62,498 nucleotides of DNA from Paludibacteraceae bacterium (GTDB taxonomy: Bacteria; Bacteroidota; Bacteroidia; Bacteroidales; Paludibacteraceae): positions 1 through 62,498 of the forward strand of contig JAFWOU010000016.1 of NCBI GenBank assembly GCA_017509715.1, read 5' to 3'. The stretch's first letter is position 1. Each line of letters starts with the position of its first letter. The notes below the pieces were generated by a model. That model was given only the letters and a program-made list of their open reading frames with translations, was not told the origin of the DNA and did not search any database. Positions 8,692 through 15,478 of the stretch are shown one piece after another. A program made the translations under genes and the position numbers.

Positions 8692-9537
8692 TTATTTCTT
8701 CTGCTTCTCTGCGTACTCTACTACGATATCCAGCAGGCTGATCGAGCTGTCTTCCATCTCGTTAACCAGACCCTCGATGAGGCTAAGAATGTAGTTGTAG
8801 AACAACTGAAGAACGATAGCGATGATCAAACCGAGCAACGTGGTCAACAGAGCCACCTTGATACCACCGGCAACAACGGTAGCCGAGATATCACCTACTT
8901 GCTGGATCTTATCGAATGCAGCGATCATACCGATGATGGTACCCAAGAATCCCAGAGACGGAGCGATCGAGATGAAGAGCGAGATCCAGCTCAGGTTCTT
9001 CTCGAGCAGACCGAGTTGTACGCCACCGTAGCTCGAAACGGTCTTCTCTACTACTTCGATACCCTCGTCGTAGCGGCTCAGACCCTGATAGAAGATCGAT
9101 GCCACCGGACCACGGGTGTTGCGGCAAACCTCCAGAGCTGCCTCGATGCCACCCTTCTTCAGAGCTGCTTCGATGTCAGCCAACAGTTTCTTTGTGTTCG
9201 TCTTGCTCAGCGACAGATAGATGATACGCTCGATACAGAGTGCCAAACCGAATACCAAGCAGAGAAGAGTTGCTGCCATGAAGCCGGCACCACCTTCAAT
9301 AAATTTGGTTTTCAGCACCTTGTGCAGAGGTTCAGCCTTCTCAGTCTCAGCTGCTTCTTCAGCAACCGGAGCCTCCTCCTCAGCTACCGGAGCTGCCTCA
9401 ACAGCGGCTGTGTCCGTAGCAGGAGCTTCTTGCTTAACTTCTTCTTGAGCAGGAGCTGCGGCATCCTGCGCCATAACTGCAACGTTACCAAAAGTAATCA
9501 TTGCAAGCACCGTAAGGGTGGCAAATACTTTTTTCAT
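8692..9537 (-). CDS. MotA/TolQ/ExbB proton channel family protein
   Basis: A 281-aa ExbB/TolQ type protein forming the proton-conducting channel that powers TonB-like transducers. A signal-like N-terminus (KKVFATLTVLAMITFGNVAVMAQ) is followed by an Ala/Pro/Glu-rich linker (residues ~24-70), then three transmembrane helices: ~85-103, then ISLFISIAPSLGFLGTIIGMI near 185 and KVALLTTLLGLIIAIVLQLFYNYI near 230. The GFLGTIIGM and LTTLLGLIIA stretches are the family signature. The N-terminal Ala/Glu-rich extension is longer than in enteric ExbB but usual in Bacteroidetes. It leads the operon; no clear -7 box was seen upstream, where the tRNA-Ser(GGA) trailer element lies 64 bp away, so readthrough is possible. 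Confidence 0.9.
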   Translation of the reverse strand: MKKVFATLTVLAMITFGNVAVMAQDAAAPAQEEVKQEAPATDTAAVEAAPVAEEEAPVAEEAAETEKAEPLHKVLKTKFIEGGAGFMAATLLCLVFGLALCIERIIYLSLSKTNTKKLLADIEAALKKGGIEAALEVCRNTRGPVASIFYQGLSRYDEGIEVVEKTVSSYGGVQLGLLEKNLSWISLFISIAPSLGFLGTIIGMIAAFDKIQQVGDISATVVAGGIKVALLTTLLGLIIAIVLQLFYNYILSLIEGLVNEMEDSSISLLDIVVEYAEKQKK

Positions 9538-9601
9538 GTGATTAAATGTTTTGTTAATTTGTTTGTATTTGTGAATATTCTATTTTGTGTCTTCTTATCT
9601 T

Positions 9602-9730
9602 GCGACGGGGATTCTTACGTCGCCTTGCTCCTAACAATCCACAGCCTGCCGGAGGCATCCTGTGCAAGTCTTTTGCTTCAGCCGTGTCCGCAAGCGAGCT
9701 TTCTTCCCCGGCTCGTAGCAAAATCCTTTG
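9602..9730 (-). ncRNA. Structured element downstream of tRNA-Ser(GGA), copy A
   Basis: It begins at the base after the tRNA discriminator. Reading 5' to 3' on the minus strand: a 7-bp helix TTTTGCT/AGCAAAA enclosed by tandem GA/GA mismatches; an inner hairpin CGAGC/GCTCG; a conserved hairpin CACAG-GAT-GCC/GGC-AGG-CTGTG; a conserved single strand GATTGTTAGGA; and a terminal hairpin GCGACG/CGTCGC whose loop side contains TAAGAATCCC. Copy B (13347-13470) keeps the conserved parts, while the first and last helices differ by paired changes. The end (GAATCCCCGTC) also repeats the tRNA 3' end. No family is recognised. Confidence 0.6.
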
Positions 9731-9818
9731 CGGAGAGACGGGGATTCGAACCCCGGAAACCCTTTTGGAGTTTACACGCTTTCCAGGCGTGCCTCTTCAA
9801 CCACTCGAGCATCTCTCC
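9731..9818 (-). tRNA. tRNA-Ser (anticodon GGA)
   Basis: An 88-nt class II tRNA. Acceptor GGAGAGA/TCTCTCC, discriminator G, anticodon stem CACGC/GCGTG with loop CTGGAAA, long variable arm and T-arm GGGGTTCGAATCCCC. Confidence 0.96.
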
Positions 9819-9964
9819 TCATCGCAACTCGCTTGCGACAAAATTTGTCGTTTCGACAAAAAGGTCGCCGCGGTTGCTCCTCTTCGGTCTGCGAACACTA
9901 CGTTGGTTCACATCCCGATGTAATGATTTGATATTTATTTAGGCACAAATATCAATATCGGCTA

Positions 9965-9995
9965 CAAAATTACTGCTTTTTTCTCATATATGCAA
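9965..9995 (-). promoter_or_regulatory. Promoter of tRNA-Ser(GGA)
   Basis: Minus-strand -7 box TAATTTTG (9972-9965), 20 bp after TTG (9995-9993). The remaining 9819-9964 region holds no gene that I can see. Confidence 0.7.
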
Positions 9996-10024
9996 GAAAA
10001 TGCGCATTTTTTTGCATTTTTTTG

Positions 10025-10864
10025 TTATTTTATGCCAAAAAGACGCCGTGCATTTCGATTTGTAGCCTCAATTATCGTCTCTTTTGTCACTCCAAGCGTC
10101 TCGGCCAGACGTTCCGCTACATGTATCATCCATCGGCTCTCGTTGCGTTCTCCGCGATGCGGTACGGGCGCCATGTATGGGGCGTCTGTTTCCAAGACAA
10201 TTCGATTGAGCAGCGTTTCGCCGAGATCCCGACATTTCGATATTTCGGTATCTCGAAGCTGTTTTTCTATCGCCGCCAGCTGATCGCTTAACTTACTGTT
10301 CTTGAACGTCAGCACGCCGCCGATACCCAGATGAAAGCCCATCCCCAGCACCTGTTCTGCCGTCTCCTTGCTTCCGCTAAAGCAATGGAACACCCCGCGT
10401 AGCGGGCTGAATGCTGAAGGCTGAAGGCTGACGGCCTTAACGCAGTTAATAATATCTTCCGTCGATTCTCTGTTGTGCAGGATGACCGGCAGGTCCAGTT
10501 CTCGTGCCAACGTTAGTTGACGCCGCAGCACCTCTTGTTGCTCGGCTTTGTAGTTCTTGTCCCAGTAGTAATCCAGTCCAATCTCGCCTATGGCGACCAG
10601 TTCATCGCGATGCGCGCGGATCGCCCGTTCCACGATGTCCAGTTGGGTCTGCCAATCGGCTTTCACGTCTTCAGGATGCAGTCCCAGGGCCGGATAGCAA
10701 TAGTCCGGATGGCGTCGGCATACGTCCAGCACCGTCGGTATCGACGCTGCGTTCACGCCCGGCACGATCATCGCCTCTACCCCACTCTCGCGTTGGCGCT
10801 GTATGACCTCCTCCTGGTCCGGCAGAAAGGCCTCTTCGTCTATATGGCAATGTGTATCAATCAT
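10025..10864 (-). CDS. TatD family metal-dependent hydrolase
   Basis: A 279-aa TIM-barrel metallo-hydrolase of the TatD/YcfH/YabD family (putative DNase or RNase). The N-terminal MIDTHCHID is the H-x-H metal motif; IGEIGLDYYW carries the metal-bridging Glu; PVILHNRES and RGVFHCFSG supply further His ligands; LETDAPY carries the catalytic Asp. Two repeat-derived insertions are visible: a SLQPSAFSPL stretch (from tandem GGCTGAA units on the plus strand) just before GVFHCFSG, and TEISKCRD, from a TCGATATTTCGG-type repeat, before the LETDAPY strand. Both fall at loop positions where family members are shorter. It overlaps queA by 8 bp, so the two are probably coupled. Confidence 0.9.
   Translation of the reverse strand: MIDTHCHIDEEAFLPDQEEVIQRQRESGVEAMIVPGVNAASIPTVLDVCRRHPDYCYPALGLHPEDVKADWQTQLDIVERAIRAHRDELVAIGEIGLDYYWDKNYKAEQQEVLRRQLTLARELDLPVILHNRESTEDIINCVKAVSLQPSAFSPLRGVFHCFSGSKETAEQVLGMGFHLGIGGVLTFKNSKLSDQLAAIEKQLRDTEISKCRDLGETLLNRIVLETDAPYMAPVPHRGERNESRWMIHVAERLAETLGVTKETIIEATNRNARRLFGIK
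10405..10437. repeat. GGCTGAA-type short tandem repeat inside tatD
   Basis: Tandem imperfect GGCTGAA/GGCTGAC heptamers on the plus strand encode a LQPSAFS stretch on the minus-strand gene. Related arrays lie at 11128 and 13058. Confidence 0.8.
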
Positions 10865-12083
10865 GTCGCGTCAATATACTCGAATCGCCGTAGCTGAGAA
10901 ACCTAAAGTCATGCGATAAGGCATAGTCGTAGATCCGTTTCCAGTCGCCACCCACAAAGGCACTAACCAGCAGAAGCAGAGTAGATTTGGGTTGATGGAA
11001 GTTGGTAATCAGCTGATCTACAACGTGGAACGTATAGCCGGGCTTGATCATGATTTGCGTCTCGGCATGGAGGGTCGTCTGGCGGGTGGCCCTCAGATAC
11101 ATCACGATGGCATCCAGCGCCTCTCTGGCCGAAGGCTGAGAGCTGAAAGCTGACGGCTCCTCATACGGTTCAAACTGCTCCACCTTCGGGCTATAACCAA
11201 TCCCGAACGGTGAATCCACTTGCCGCAGTTGGCGCCCGATAAAGTAAAGGCTCTCCAGCGTTCGCATACTGGTCGTTCCCACGGCCACTATCTTACCTAA
11301 GTTATCCCGTATTGCCTCGATGGCTTCGCGCGGCACGGCGATGATCTCGGTATGCATCGTGTGCTCGTTGGCATCTTCGGTTTTCACGGGCAGGAACGTA
11401 CCGGCGCCCACATGCAGGGTCAGTTCGGTGGTTTGTATGCCTCGTTGGTGCAGGTCGTCCAGTACGCGCTCGGTGAAGTGCAGACCGGCCGTAGGTGCAG
11501 CCACCGAGCCCTTGATACGCGAGTACACGGTTTGGTAGGTCGTCTTGTCGCTCTCTTCGGTCTTGCGGTTCAGATAAGGAGGTATCGGCAGTTCGCCCAC
11601 GGCGTCGAGTATCTCTGCAAACGCCACCGTTCTATCGTCCCACTCAAACCTCACGGCATACGTGTTTCCCATGACCTGCTCTTTGTACGCCCGCAGGGTG
11701 ATACCCAATGACGCCACATTCAGGTTCAGACTTCCGAAGCGCCATTTCTTCGCATTTCCCACCATACATTTCCAGGTGCAGCCCTCCGTACCGCTGAGCG
11801 ACTCCTGGTAGTCGTACGGCATGAGCGGCTCCAGACAGAAGACCTCTATCCGGGCGCCTGTGTCCTTCGCAAACTCGAGTCGCGCTTGTATCACGCGCGT
11901 GTTATTATATACAAGGAGTGAACCCGGTGCGATATAGTCGCCCACGTTCTGAAATCGGTCCTCCTGTATCTCCCCGTCGCGATAGACCAGCAACTTACTC
12001 TGGTCGCGCTCCTTCAGCGGATACTTAGCGATGCGCTCGTCCGGCAAATCGTAATTATAATCAGCTATGTAAATGGGCTTCAT
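10857..12083 (-). CDS. queA: S-adenosylmethionine:tRNA ribosyltransferase-isomerase QueA
   Basis: Transfers and isomerises the ribosyl part of SAM onto 7-aminomethyl-7-deazaguanine tRNA to make epoxyqueuosine. At 408 aa it is longer than typical QueA (about 340-350 aa). Signature parts: DYDLP-like N-terminus (YNYDLPDERIAKYPLKERDQSKLL), LLVYNNTRVIQARL, PPYLNR, SVAAPTAGLHFTE, LHVGAGTFLPV, and near the C-terminus QIMIKPGYTFHVVDQLITNFH. Extra length comes partly from a PSAFSSQPSARE insertion encoded by tandem heptamers (11128-11158) in the C-terminal third. It overlaps the RlmL-like gene by 23 bp and tatD by 8 bp, an apparent three-gene operon. Confidence 0.95.
   Translation of the reverse strand: MKPIYIADYNYDLPDERIAKYPLKERDQSKLLVYRDGEIQEDRFQNVGDYIAPGSLLVYNNTRVIQARLEFAKDTGARIEVFCLEPLMPYDYQESLSGTEGCTWKCMVGNAKKWRFGSLNLNVASLGITLRAYKEQVMGNTYAVRFEWDDRTVAFAEILDAVGELPIPPYLNRKTEESDKTTYQTVYSRIKGSVAAPTAGLHFTERVLDDLHQRGIQTTELTLHVGAGTFLPVKTEDANEHTMHTEIIAVPREAIEAIRDNLGKIVAVGTTSMRTLESLYFIGRQLRQVDSPFGIGYSPKVEQFEPYEEPSAFSSQPSAREALDAIVMYLRATRQTTLHAETQIMIKPGYTFHVVDQLITNFHQPKSTLLLLVSAFVGGDWKRIYDYALSHDFRFLSYGDSSILTRHD
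11128..11158. repeat. GGCTGAA-type short tandem repeat inside queA
   Basis: Imperfect GGCTGAG/AGCTGAA/GGCTGACGG heptamers; same family and same orientation relative to the gene as in tatD and the RlmL-like gene. Confidence 0.75.
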
Positions 12084-13323
12084 TGCGTTTCCCTTGAAAA
12101 AGTTCGTATTTATTGAATCGGCAGTCGAGTTCGCCGTTCAGCAATCTGAGTTTTTTGCCCGGCTTCAGTCCGATCTGCTTCATGGCCTCTTCGTTCGACG
12201 AGATGATCCAGGCTGTTGCGCCGGTGAACTGGTGCTTGAGCGCCGTACCTATCTTGCCGTACAGCTCCAGCATATCTTTCTGCTGCGCCAGACGCTCGCC
12301 GTACGGCGGATTGATCATGACTAAGGGGTTAGTGGTTAGGGGATTAGGGGTTAAGGGGCTCAGTTCCTCCATGCGGATCTGGCGGAGCGTCACGTACTTC
12401 CCTACTCCGGCTGACTTCACGTTCTTCTCGGCTTGCCGGATAGCATAGAAGCTCGCGTCCGAACCATATATTTTATGCGCGAACGCGCGCTCACGCGTAT
12501 CATCATTATATATCTCTTCCCATAGATTGGCATCGAAATCCGGCCAACGTTCAAACCCGAACTCTTTGCGGAATATGCCGGGCGGGATGTTGAGCGCCAT
12601 CAGCGCCGCCTCGATGGGTATGGTACCCGATCCGCACATGGGGTCGTAGAGGTCGCATTGTCCTTTCCAGCCCGCCATCATCAGCATGCCGGCGGCCAGC
12701 ACTTCGCTCAGCGGGGCCTCGGTAGTGGCTACGCGATAGCCGCGTTTGTGCAGACTCTCACCACTACTGTCCAGCGATATAGTCACCTGATCCTGAGCCA
12801 CATGCACATTGATGCGCAGGTCCGGATCGGTCACCTGCACGCTCGGGCGTCGTCCCTCGCGTTCTTGCCAATAGTCGGCTATCGCGTCCTTGACGCGGTA
12901 GGTCACGTAGCGGCTGTTGCGAAGCGTGTCGCTGTAGACGGTGGCATCGATGGCAAATCGTGTCTCGGCGGTCATGTACTTGGCCCACTCGATCCGCTTC
13001 ACCATCTCATACACCTGGTCCTCCGGCTTCTGCTGTTTGTCGGAGTGCCCGGAGGCGCCTGACGGATGACGGCTGACGGCTGATTTCTGATGGCTGATGG
13101 CTGACGGCTGAAGGCTAAACACCTTCACCGGCACCAGCACACGGAGAGCGGTACGGAGCCATAGGTTTGCGGTGTAAAGCATAGCTTTATCGCCACGAAA
13201 ACTGACGGCGCGGCGCTGTATCTGCACCTCGTCGGCACCCAGTTCCGTCAGTTCCTGTGCCATCACTTCCTCCAAGCCCTTCAGGGTCTTGGCTATCATC
13301 CGATATGTTTTCTGTTCTTGCAT
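12061..13323 (-). CDS. THUMP-domain class I RNA methyltransferase (RlmL N-terminal/YpsC-like)
   Basis: A 420-aa SAM-dependent N2-guanine rRNA methyltransferase related to the first half of E. coli RlmL. An N-terminal THUMP region (residues ~5-190) is followed by the UPF0020 domain: PLSEVLAAGMLMMAGW, then LYDPMCGSGTIPIEAAL (SAM motif I) and MINPPYGERL (catalytic NPPY). Two insertions derive from tandem repeats: a SLQPSAISHQKSAVS-type segment at 13058-13118 in the THUMP part, and SPLTPNPLTTNPLV at 12321-12361 directly before NPPY, made of GGGGTTA-type units. The second abuts the catalytic strand, which is surprising if the enzyme is active. The gene starts 24 bp upstream of tRNA-Ser element B and probably continues into queA and tatD. 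Confidence 0.88.
   Translation of the reverse strand: MQEQKTYRMIAKTLKGLEEVMAQELTELGADEVQIQRRAVSFRGDKAMLYTANLWLRTALRVLVPVKVFSLQPSAISHQKSAVSRHPSGASGHSDKQQKPEDQVYEMVKRIEWAKYMTAETRFAIDATVYSDTLRNSRYVTYRVKDAIADYWQEREGRRPSVQVTDPDLRINVHVAQDQVTISLDSSGESLHKRGYRVATTEAPLSEVLAAGMLMMAGWKGQCDLYDPMCGSGTIPIEAALMALNIPPGIFRKEFGFERWPDFDANLWEEIYNDDTRERAFAHKIYGSDASFYAIRQAEKNVKSAGVGKYVTLRQIRMEELSPLTPNPLTTNPLVMINPPYGERLAQQKDMLELYGKIGTALKHQFTGATAWIISSNEEAMKQIGLKPGKKLRLLNGELDCRFNKYELFQGKRNEAHLHS
12321..12361. repeat. GGGGTTA-type tandem repeat inside RlmL-like gene
   Basis: GGGGTTAGTGGTTAGGGGATTAGGGGTTAAGGGG-like array on the plus strand, built from imperfect 7-bp units and read in frame as a Pro/Leu/Thr/Asn-rich stretch. 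Confidence 0.75.
13058..13118. repeat. GGCTGAA-type tandem repeat inside RlmL-like gene
   Basis: About eight imperfect heptamers (GGCTGAC, GGCTGAT, TTCTGAT, GGCTGAA). On the gene strand they read as a degenerate LQPSAIS-type heptapeptide. Confidence 0.8.
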
Positions 13324-13346
13324 ACGATATATTCTTAAAAGAAATA

Positions 13347-13470
13347 GAGGGATTCTTACGTCCCTCCGTTCCTAACAATCCACAGCCTGCCCGGCGGGCA
13401 TCCTGTGCAATCCTTTGACCGTGTTTGCTTACTCAAACAAGCTTGGACTCGCAAACTTGTCAAAGTCTTG
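13347..13470 (-). ncRNA. Structured element downstream of tRNA-Ser(TGA), copy B
   Basis: Second copy of the element at 9602-9730, again starting at the base after the tRNA discriminator. First helix CTTTGAC/GTCAAAG, tandem GA/GA mismatches outside it, alternative inner helices ACAAG/CTTGT or GTTTGC/GCAAAC, conserved CACAG-GAT-GCCC/GGGC-AGG-CTGTG hairpin, GATTGTTAGGA, and a last helix GAGGGA/TCCCTC enclosing CGTAAGAA, followed by a T-rich tract. Compared with copy A, three base pairs of helix 1 and most of the last helix change on both strands. Function unknown. Confidence 0.6.
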
Positions 13471-13555
13471 CGGAAAGAGAGGGATTCGAACCCCCGAACC
13501 CTTTCGGGTCAACGGTTTTCAAGACCGCCGCGATCGACCACTCCGCCATCTTTCC
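13471..13555 (-). tRNA. tRNA-Ser (anticodon TGA)
   Basis: An 85-nt class II tRNA. Acceptor GGAAAGA/TCTTTCC, discriminator G, anticodon stem GCGGT/ACCGT with loop CTTGAAA, long variable arm and T-arm GGGGTTCGAATCCC. Confidence 0.95.
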
Positions 13556-13570
13556 TTTCAAAAGCGCCTG

Positions 13571-13601
13571 CAAAGGTACAACAAATATTTGGAATACACA
13601 A
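13571..13601 (-). promoter_or_regulatory. Promoter of tRNA-Ser(TGA)
   Basis: Minus-strand -7 box TACCTTTG (13578-13571), 20 bp after TTG (13601-13599). Confidence 0.75.
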
Positions 13602-13799
13602 GGATTTGAGCAAAAAAATGCAAATTTATTTGAATTTTGGGGTTCAAAGCCTTGTTACTCGCACAAGTGTGCGACTGTAGCTTCGAAGGGTTCCCTCTTA
13701 GGGTAGTTGTGGAAGGTACACCAAATATTTGCGTGTCGGTGTCCTCGAAGATACAACAAATAAGGACCGAGTAGTGACGTTGCAGGATGGTGGTGTCAT

Positions 13800-13940
13800 G
13801 ATTTGCCTAATAACATAGCAATTACGTACTAATAACATATTTATGACATACTTATGACTATGTTATAACCTATTCATCACCTACTAATAACCTACTTATC
13901 ACCTACTAATAACCTACTTATCACCTACTAATATCATATT
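13800..13940. repeat. Intergenic 11-bp tandem repeat array
   Basis: Alternating 11-mers CTACTAATAAC and CTACTTATCAC form 22-bp units, degrading leftward into ATAACATACTTATGACATA-like copies. The gap 13602-13799 to its left shows no gene. Confidence 0.85.
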
Positions 13941-13978
13941 ACACTCTAAACACTTTGTGAGGGGGGTGTGTCTCCTGA

Positions 13979-14050
13979 TGATTTTCGATTTTCGACTTTC
14001 GACTATCGACTTTCGACTATCGACTTTCGACTATCGACTTTCAACTTTAA
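13979..14050. repeat. TTTCGAC heptamer array
   Basis: At least eight imperfect TTTCGAC/TATCGAC/TTTCAAC units. The same family (as GTCGAAA on the gene strand) is found inside coding regions at 39212, 41108, 50160 and 51371. Confidence 0.88.
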
Positions 14051-14069
14051 ATAAATTTTTTATTTTTTA

Positions 14070-14101
14070 TTTGCATATGTCATTTTTTTTTCGTACCTTT
14101 G
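14070..14101 (+). promoter_or_regulatory. Promoter driving the cassette array
   Basis: TTTG (14070-14073), 20 bp, TACCTTTG (14094-14101). It is the only good plus-strand promoter that I find before the cassette array and the large secreted protein. Confidence 0.8.
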
Positions 14102-14154
14102 CAGCGAATTTTGGAAACAGGCAGAAGTACCAACGGTTAAGACACTACTTTTGT

Positions 14155-14226
14155 ATGAAACAAACCACAACATATCAACATTTTACCTCCGGCCTCACGG
14201 CCGTAGACGGGAGTGATACGCTTTAG
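14155..14226 (+). CDS. Possible 23-aa leader peptide
   Basis: A short ORF (KQTTTYQHFTSGLTAVDGSDTL after Met) begins about 47 nt after the expected transcription start and ends one base before a strong hairpin. It contains an internal CCGGCCTCACGGCCG stem. It could be a leader whose translation controls the hairpin, or a chance frame. No family is recognised. Confidence 0.35.
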   Translation: MKQTTTYQHFTSGLTAVDGSDTL

Positions 14227-14227
14227 A

Positions 14228-14256
14228 GAAACAGAACCGCCAGCCGGTTTTGTTTC
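14228..14256 (+). terminator. Terminator or attenuator ahead of the cassette array
   Basis: A 12-bp hairpin with arms GAAACAGAACCG and CGGTTTTGTTTC and loop CCAGC, followed by TTTTCGTTTTT. It lies between the promoter and the first cassette, so it would limit array expression unless bypassed. Confidence 0.75.
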
Positions 14257-14286
14257 TTTTCGTTTTTAGAAACACGGAAAACAAAC

Positions 14287-14315
14287 ACTAATATTAACTA
14301 AAAATCTCAAACATT
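14287..14315 (+). repeat. Cassette leader repeat, copy 1 (short)
   Basis: ATATTAACTAAAAATCTCAA followed by ACATT and the start codon. It lacks the TTTTTAATTAACC half of the full repeat. Confidence 0.75.
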
Positions 14316-14528
14316 ATGAGTGAGGTTGAGAGACAAGAGCACGCCGCTATCGCGCATATGCTGAAAGCCAAGCAGTCCGCTGCATACGTTTCGGCACGCA
14401 GGGCAAACATACCAGTGACGGTGGTACGTGGAGATACGATATACCGAGTAACGAGAGAAGGGAGCGAGGCAATAGGTACTATAGAGCCGAAAGTTAAAAT
14501 AAGTCAGCGAGTTATCGCCTTGAAGTAA
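14316..14528 (+). CDS. Hypothetical small protein, cassette 1
   Basis: A 70-aa basic protein (starts SEVERQEHAAIAHML, ends ISQRVIALK). It holds a predicted N-terminal helix and a beta-rich middle (IPVTVVRGDTIYRVTREG). I do not recognise a family; size and setting suggest an antitoxin-like or orphan cassette protein. It is preceded directly by leader repeat copy 1 and followed after 9 bp by copy 2, like the other cassettes. Confidence 0.7.
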   Translation: MSEVERQEHAAIAHMLKAKQSAAYVSARRANIPVTVVRGDTIYRVTREGSEAIGTIEPKVKISQRVIALK

Positions 14529-14537
14529 ACATAAGCA

Positions 14538-14584
14538 ATATAACTAACAAACCATATTTATTAACCAAAATCTCAAACATTATA
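14538..14584 (+). repeat. Cassette leader repeat, copy 2
   Basis: ACCATATTTATTAACCAAAA with a following TCTCAAACATT, four bases before the start codon of cassette 2. Confidence 0.85.
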
Positions 14585-14815
14585 ATGGCAACATACGCAA
14601 TGACAATAGACGAGCGTTCAGCGCAAGGAAAAGCCCTACTGACATACTTAGGGACGCTGGATATCAAGCTACAACCTTTGACGAGCCGTGTAGCGCCGTG
14701 TCAGTTCTCCAAGGATGAGATGCGAACTATACTGGCAGAATCTACCGCTGAGGCATGCAAGGGTCTTGGTACATCTCACGAGGACTTTAAACGAGAGATG
14801 GCATCATGGCTCTGA
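14585..14815 (+). CDS. Putative antitoxin of a ParE-like module, cassette 2
   Basis: A 76-aa protein (starts ATYAMTIDERSAQGKALL) whose stop overlaps the next gene by 10 bp. The order small protein then ParE-like toxin, with overlap, is the usual type II toxin-antitoxin layout, and the DERSAQGKALLTYL start is common in antitoxins of Bacteroidetes ParE pairs. The C-terminal half (FSKDEMRTILAES, then EDFKREMASW) is predicted helical and could wrap the toxin. Assignment rests on context. Confidence 0.65.
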   Translation: MATYAMTIDERSAQGKALLTYLGTLDIKLQPLTSRVAPCQFSKDEMRTILAESTAEACKGLGTSHEDFKREMASWL

Positions 14816-15147
14816 TAAAGTGGCAAACACATGCCAAACGGCACATGAAGTTGCTGTTTGACTATTATCGCAAACATGCTTCAGATACAGTAGCACTAGG
14901 CCTGCAAGATACAATAATGGGGAATGTAGAGCAGTTGGGAAACTTCCCAACGATGGGGATTAAGGATGATGAGTTCTCCACAGCTGATTTACAGTACTAC
15001 TACTTAGTAATAAAATGGAGCAAACGCACATATAGAGCTTACTATTTGTACAAAAACGACATCTGCTCCATTCAAGCAATTTGGGATTGCAGCATGAATC
15101 CTGCCAAGCGGAGGACTGTTGTCAAGCCGTTGAGAAGAAAGCAATAA
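14806..15147 (+). CDS. RelE/ParE-like toxin, cassette 2
   Basis: A 113-aa protein of the RelE/ParE superfold. Its start, IKWQTHAKRHMKLLFDYYRKHAS, matches the W-x-x-x-A-x-x-D-L-x-x-I-x-x-Y pattern, with conserved features N-V-E-Q-L-x-x-F-P-x-M-G and a beta strand YRAYYLYKNDICSIQAIWD. The ParE family poisons gyrase; other members cut mRNA on ribosomes; the target here is unknown. It is translationally coupled to the preceding small gene (10-bp overlap). The next leader repeat begins at its stop codon. Confidence 0.75.
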   Translation: MALIKWQTHAKRHMKLLFDYYRKHASDTVALGLQDTIMGNVEQLGNFPTMGIKDDEFSTADLQYYYLVIKWSKRTYRAYYLYKNDICSIQAIWDCSMNPAKRRTVVKPLRRKQ

Positions 15148-15191
15148 CAATTTTTAATTAACCATATTTACTAACTAAAAATCTCAAACAT
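15143..15191 (+). repeat. Cassette leader repeat, copy 3
   Basis: Begins at the preceding stop codon (TAACAATTTTTAATTAACC), continues ATATTTACTAACTAAAA and ends TCTCAAACAT immediately before ATG. Confidence 0.88.
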
Positions 15192-15242
15192 ATGCCAGAG
15201 ATTAGTAGATTTTACGGCTATGAATTTGATTTGGATAAATAA
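15192..15242 (+). pseudogene. Truncated DUF4160-like gene start, cassette 3
   Basis: A 16-codon frame starting PEISRFYGYEF, which matches the start of DUF4160 proteins (P-x-I-S-R-F-Y-G) and then stops. The full DUF4160 partner normally precedes a DUF2442 gene, as it does at 16697. This looks like a deletion remnant that still supplies the first start codon after the leader repeat. Confidence 0.6.
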
Positions 15243-15465
15243 TGCCAAGTATTTGGGCGATTACCGTTTGGCTTTGTCTTTTTCTGACGGTGCAGAGAAG
15301 ATTTTTGATGCAAAAGAGTATATAGCCAAGTATCCTGCATTCCGCGTACTAGAAGACAAGTCCGCCTTTAGCCATTTTGCGTTAGACGGCTGGACCGTCT
15401 CATGGCAAAACGGGTCTTTGGATATTGCTCCGGAATACTTATACGAAGCCGGTGTTCCTGCATAA
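15220..15465 (+). CDS. DUF2442 domain protein, cassette 3
   Basis: An 81-aa protein. The pattern L-x-x-x-Y-x-L-x-L-x-F-S-D-G-x-x-K-x-F-D-A-K-x-Y, then F-x-x-x-x-L-D-G-W-T-V-x-W-x-x-G-x-L-D-I-A-P-E-Y-L-Y matches DUF2442. DUF2442 genes are often paired with DUF4160 genes in toxin-antitoxin-like modules; here the DUF4160 partner is reduced to a 16-codon stub overlapping its start. The start codon overlaps that stub, so reinitiation is likely. Confidence 0.8.
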   Translation: MNLIWINNAKYLGDYRLALSFSDGAEKIFDAKEYIAKYPAFRVLEDKSAFSHFALDGWTVSWQNGSLDIAPEYLYEAGVPA

Positions 15466-15478
15466 ACCGATCATCCGC

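Noticed and set aside
8659..9942. Long plus-strand frame opposite exbB
   Set aside because: It is antisense to a clear ExbB gene, crosses the tRNA-Ser and has low-complexity composition with no family features.
13957..14226. 89-codon frame through the TTTCGAC array
   Set aside because: Most of it is repeat translation and it starts upstream of the promoter; only the last 23 codons could be a leader peptide.
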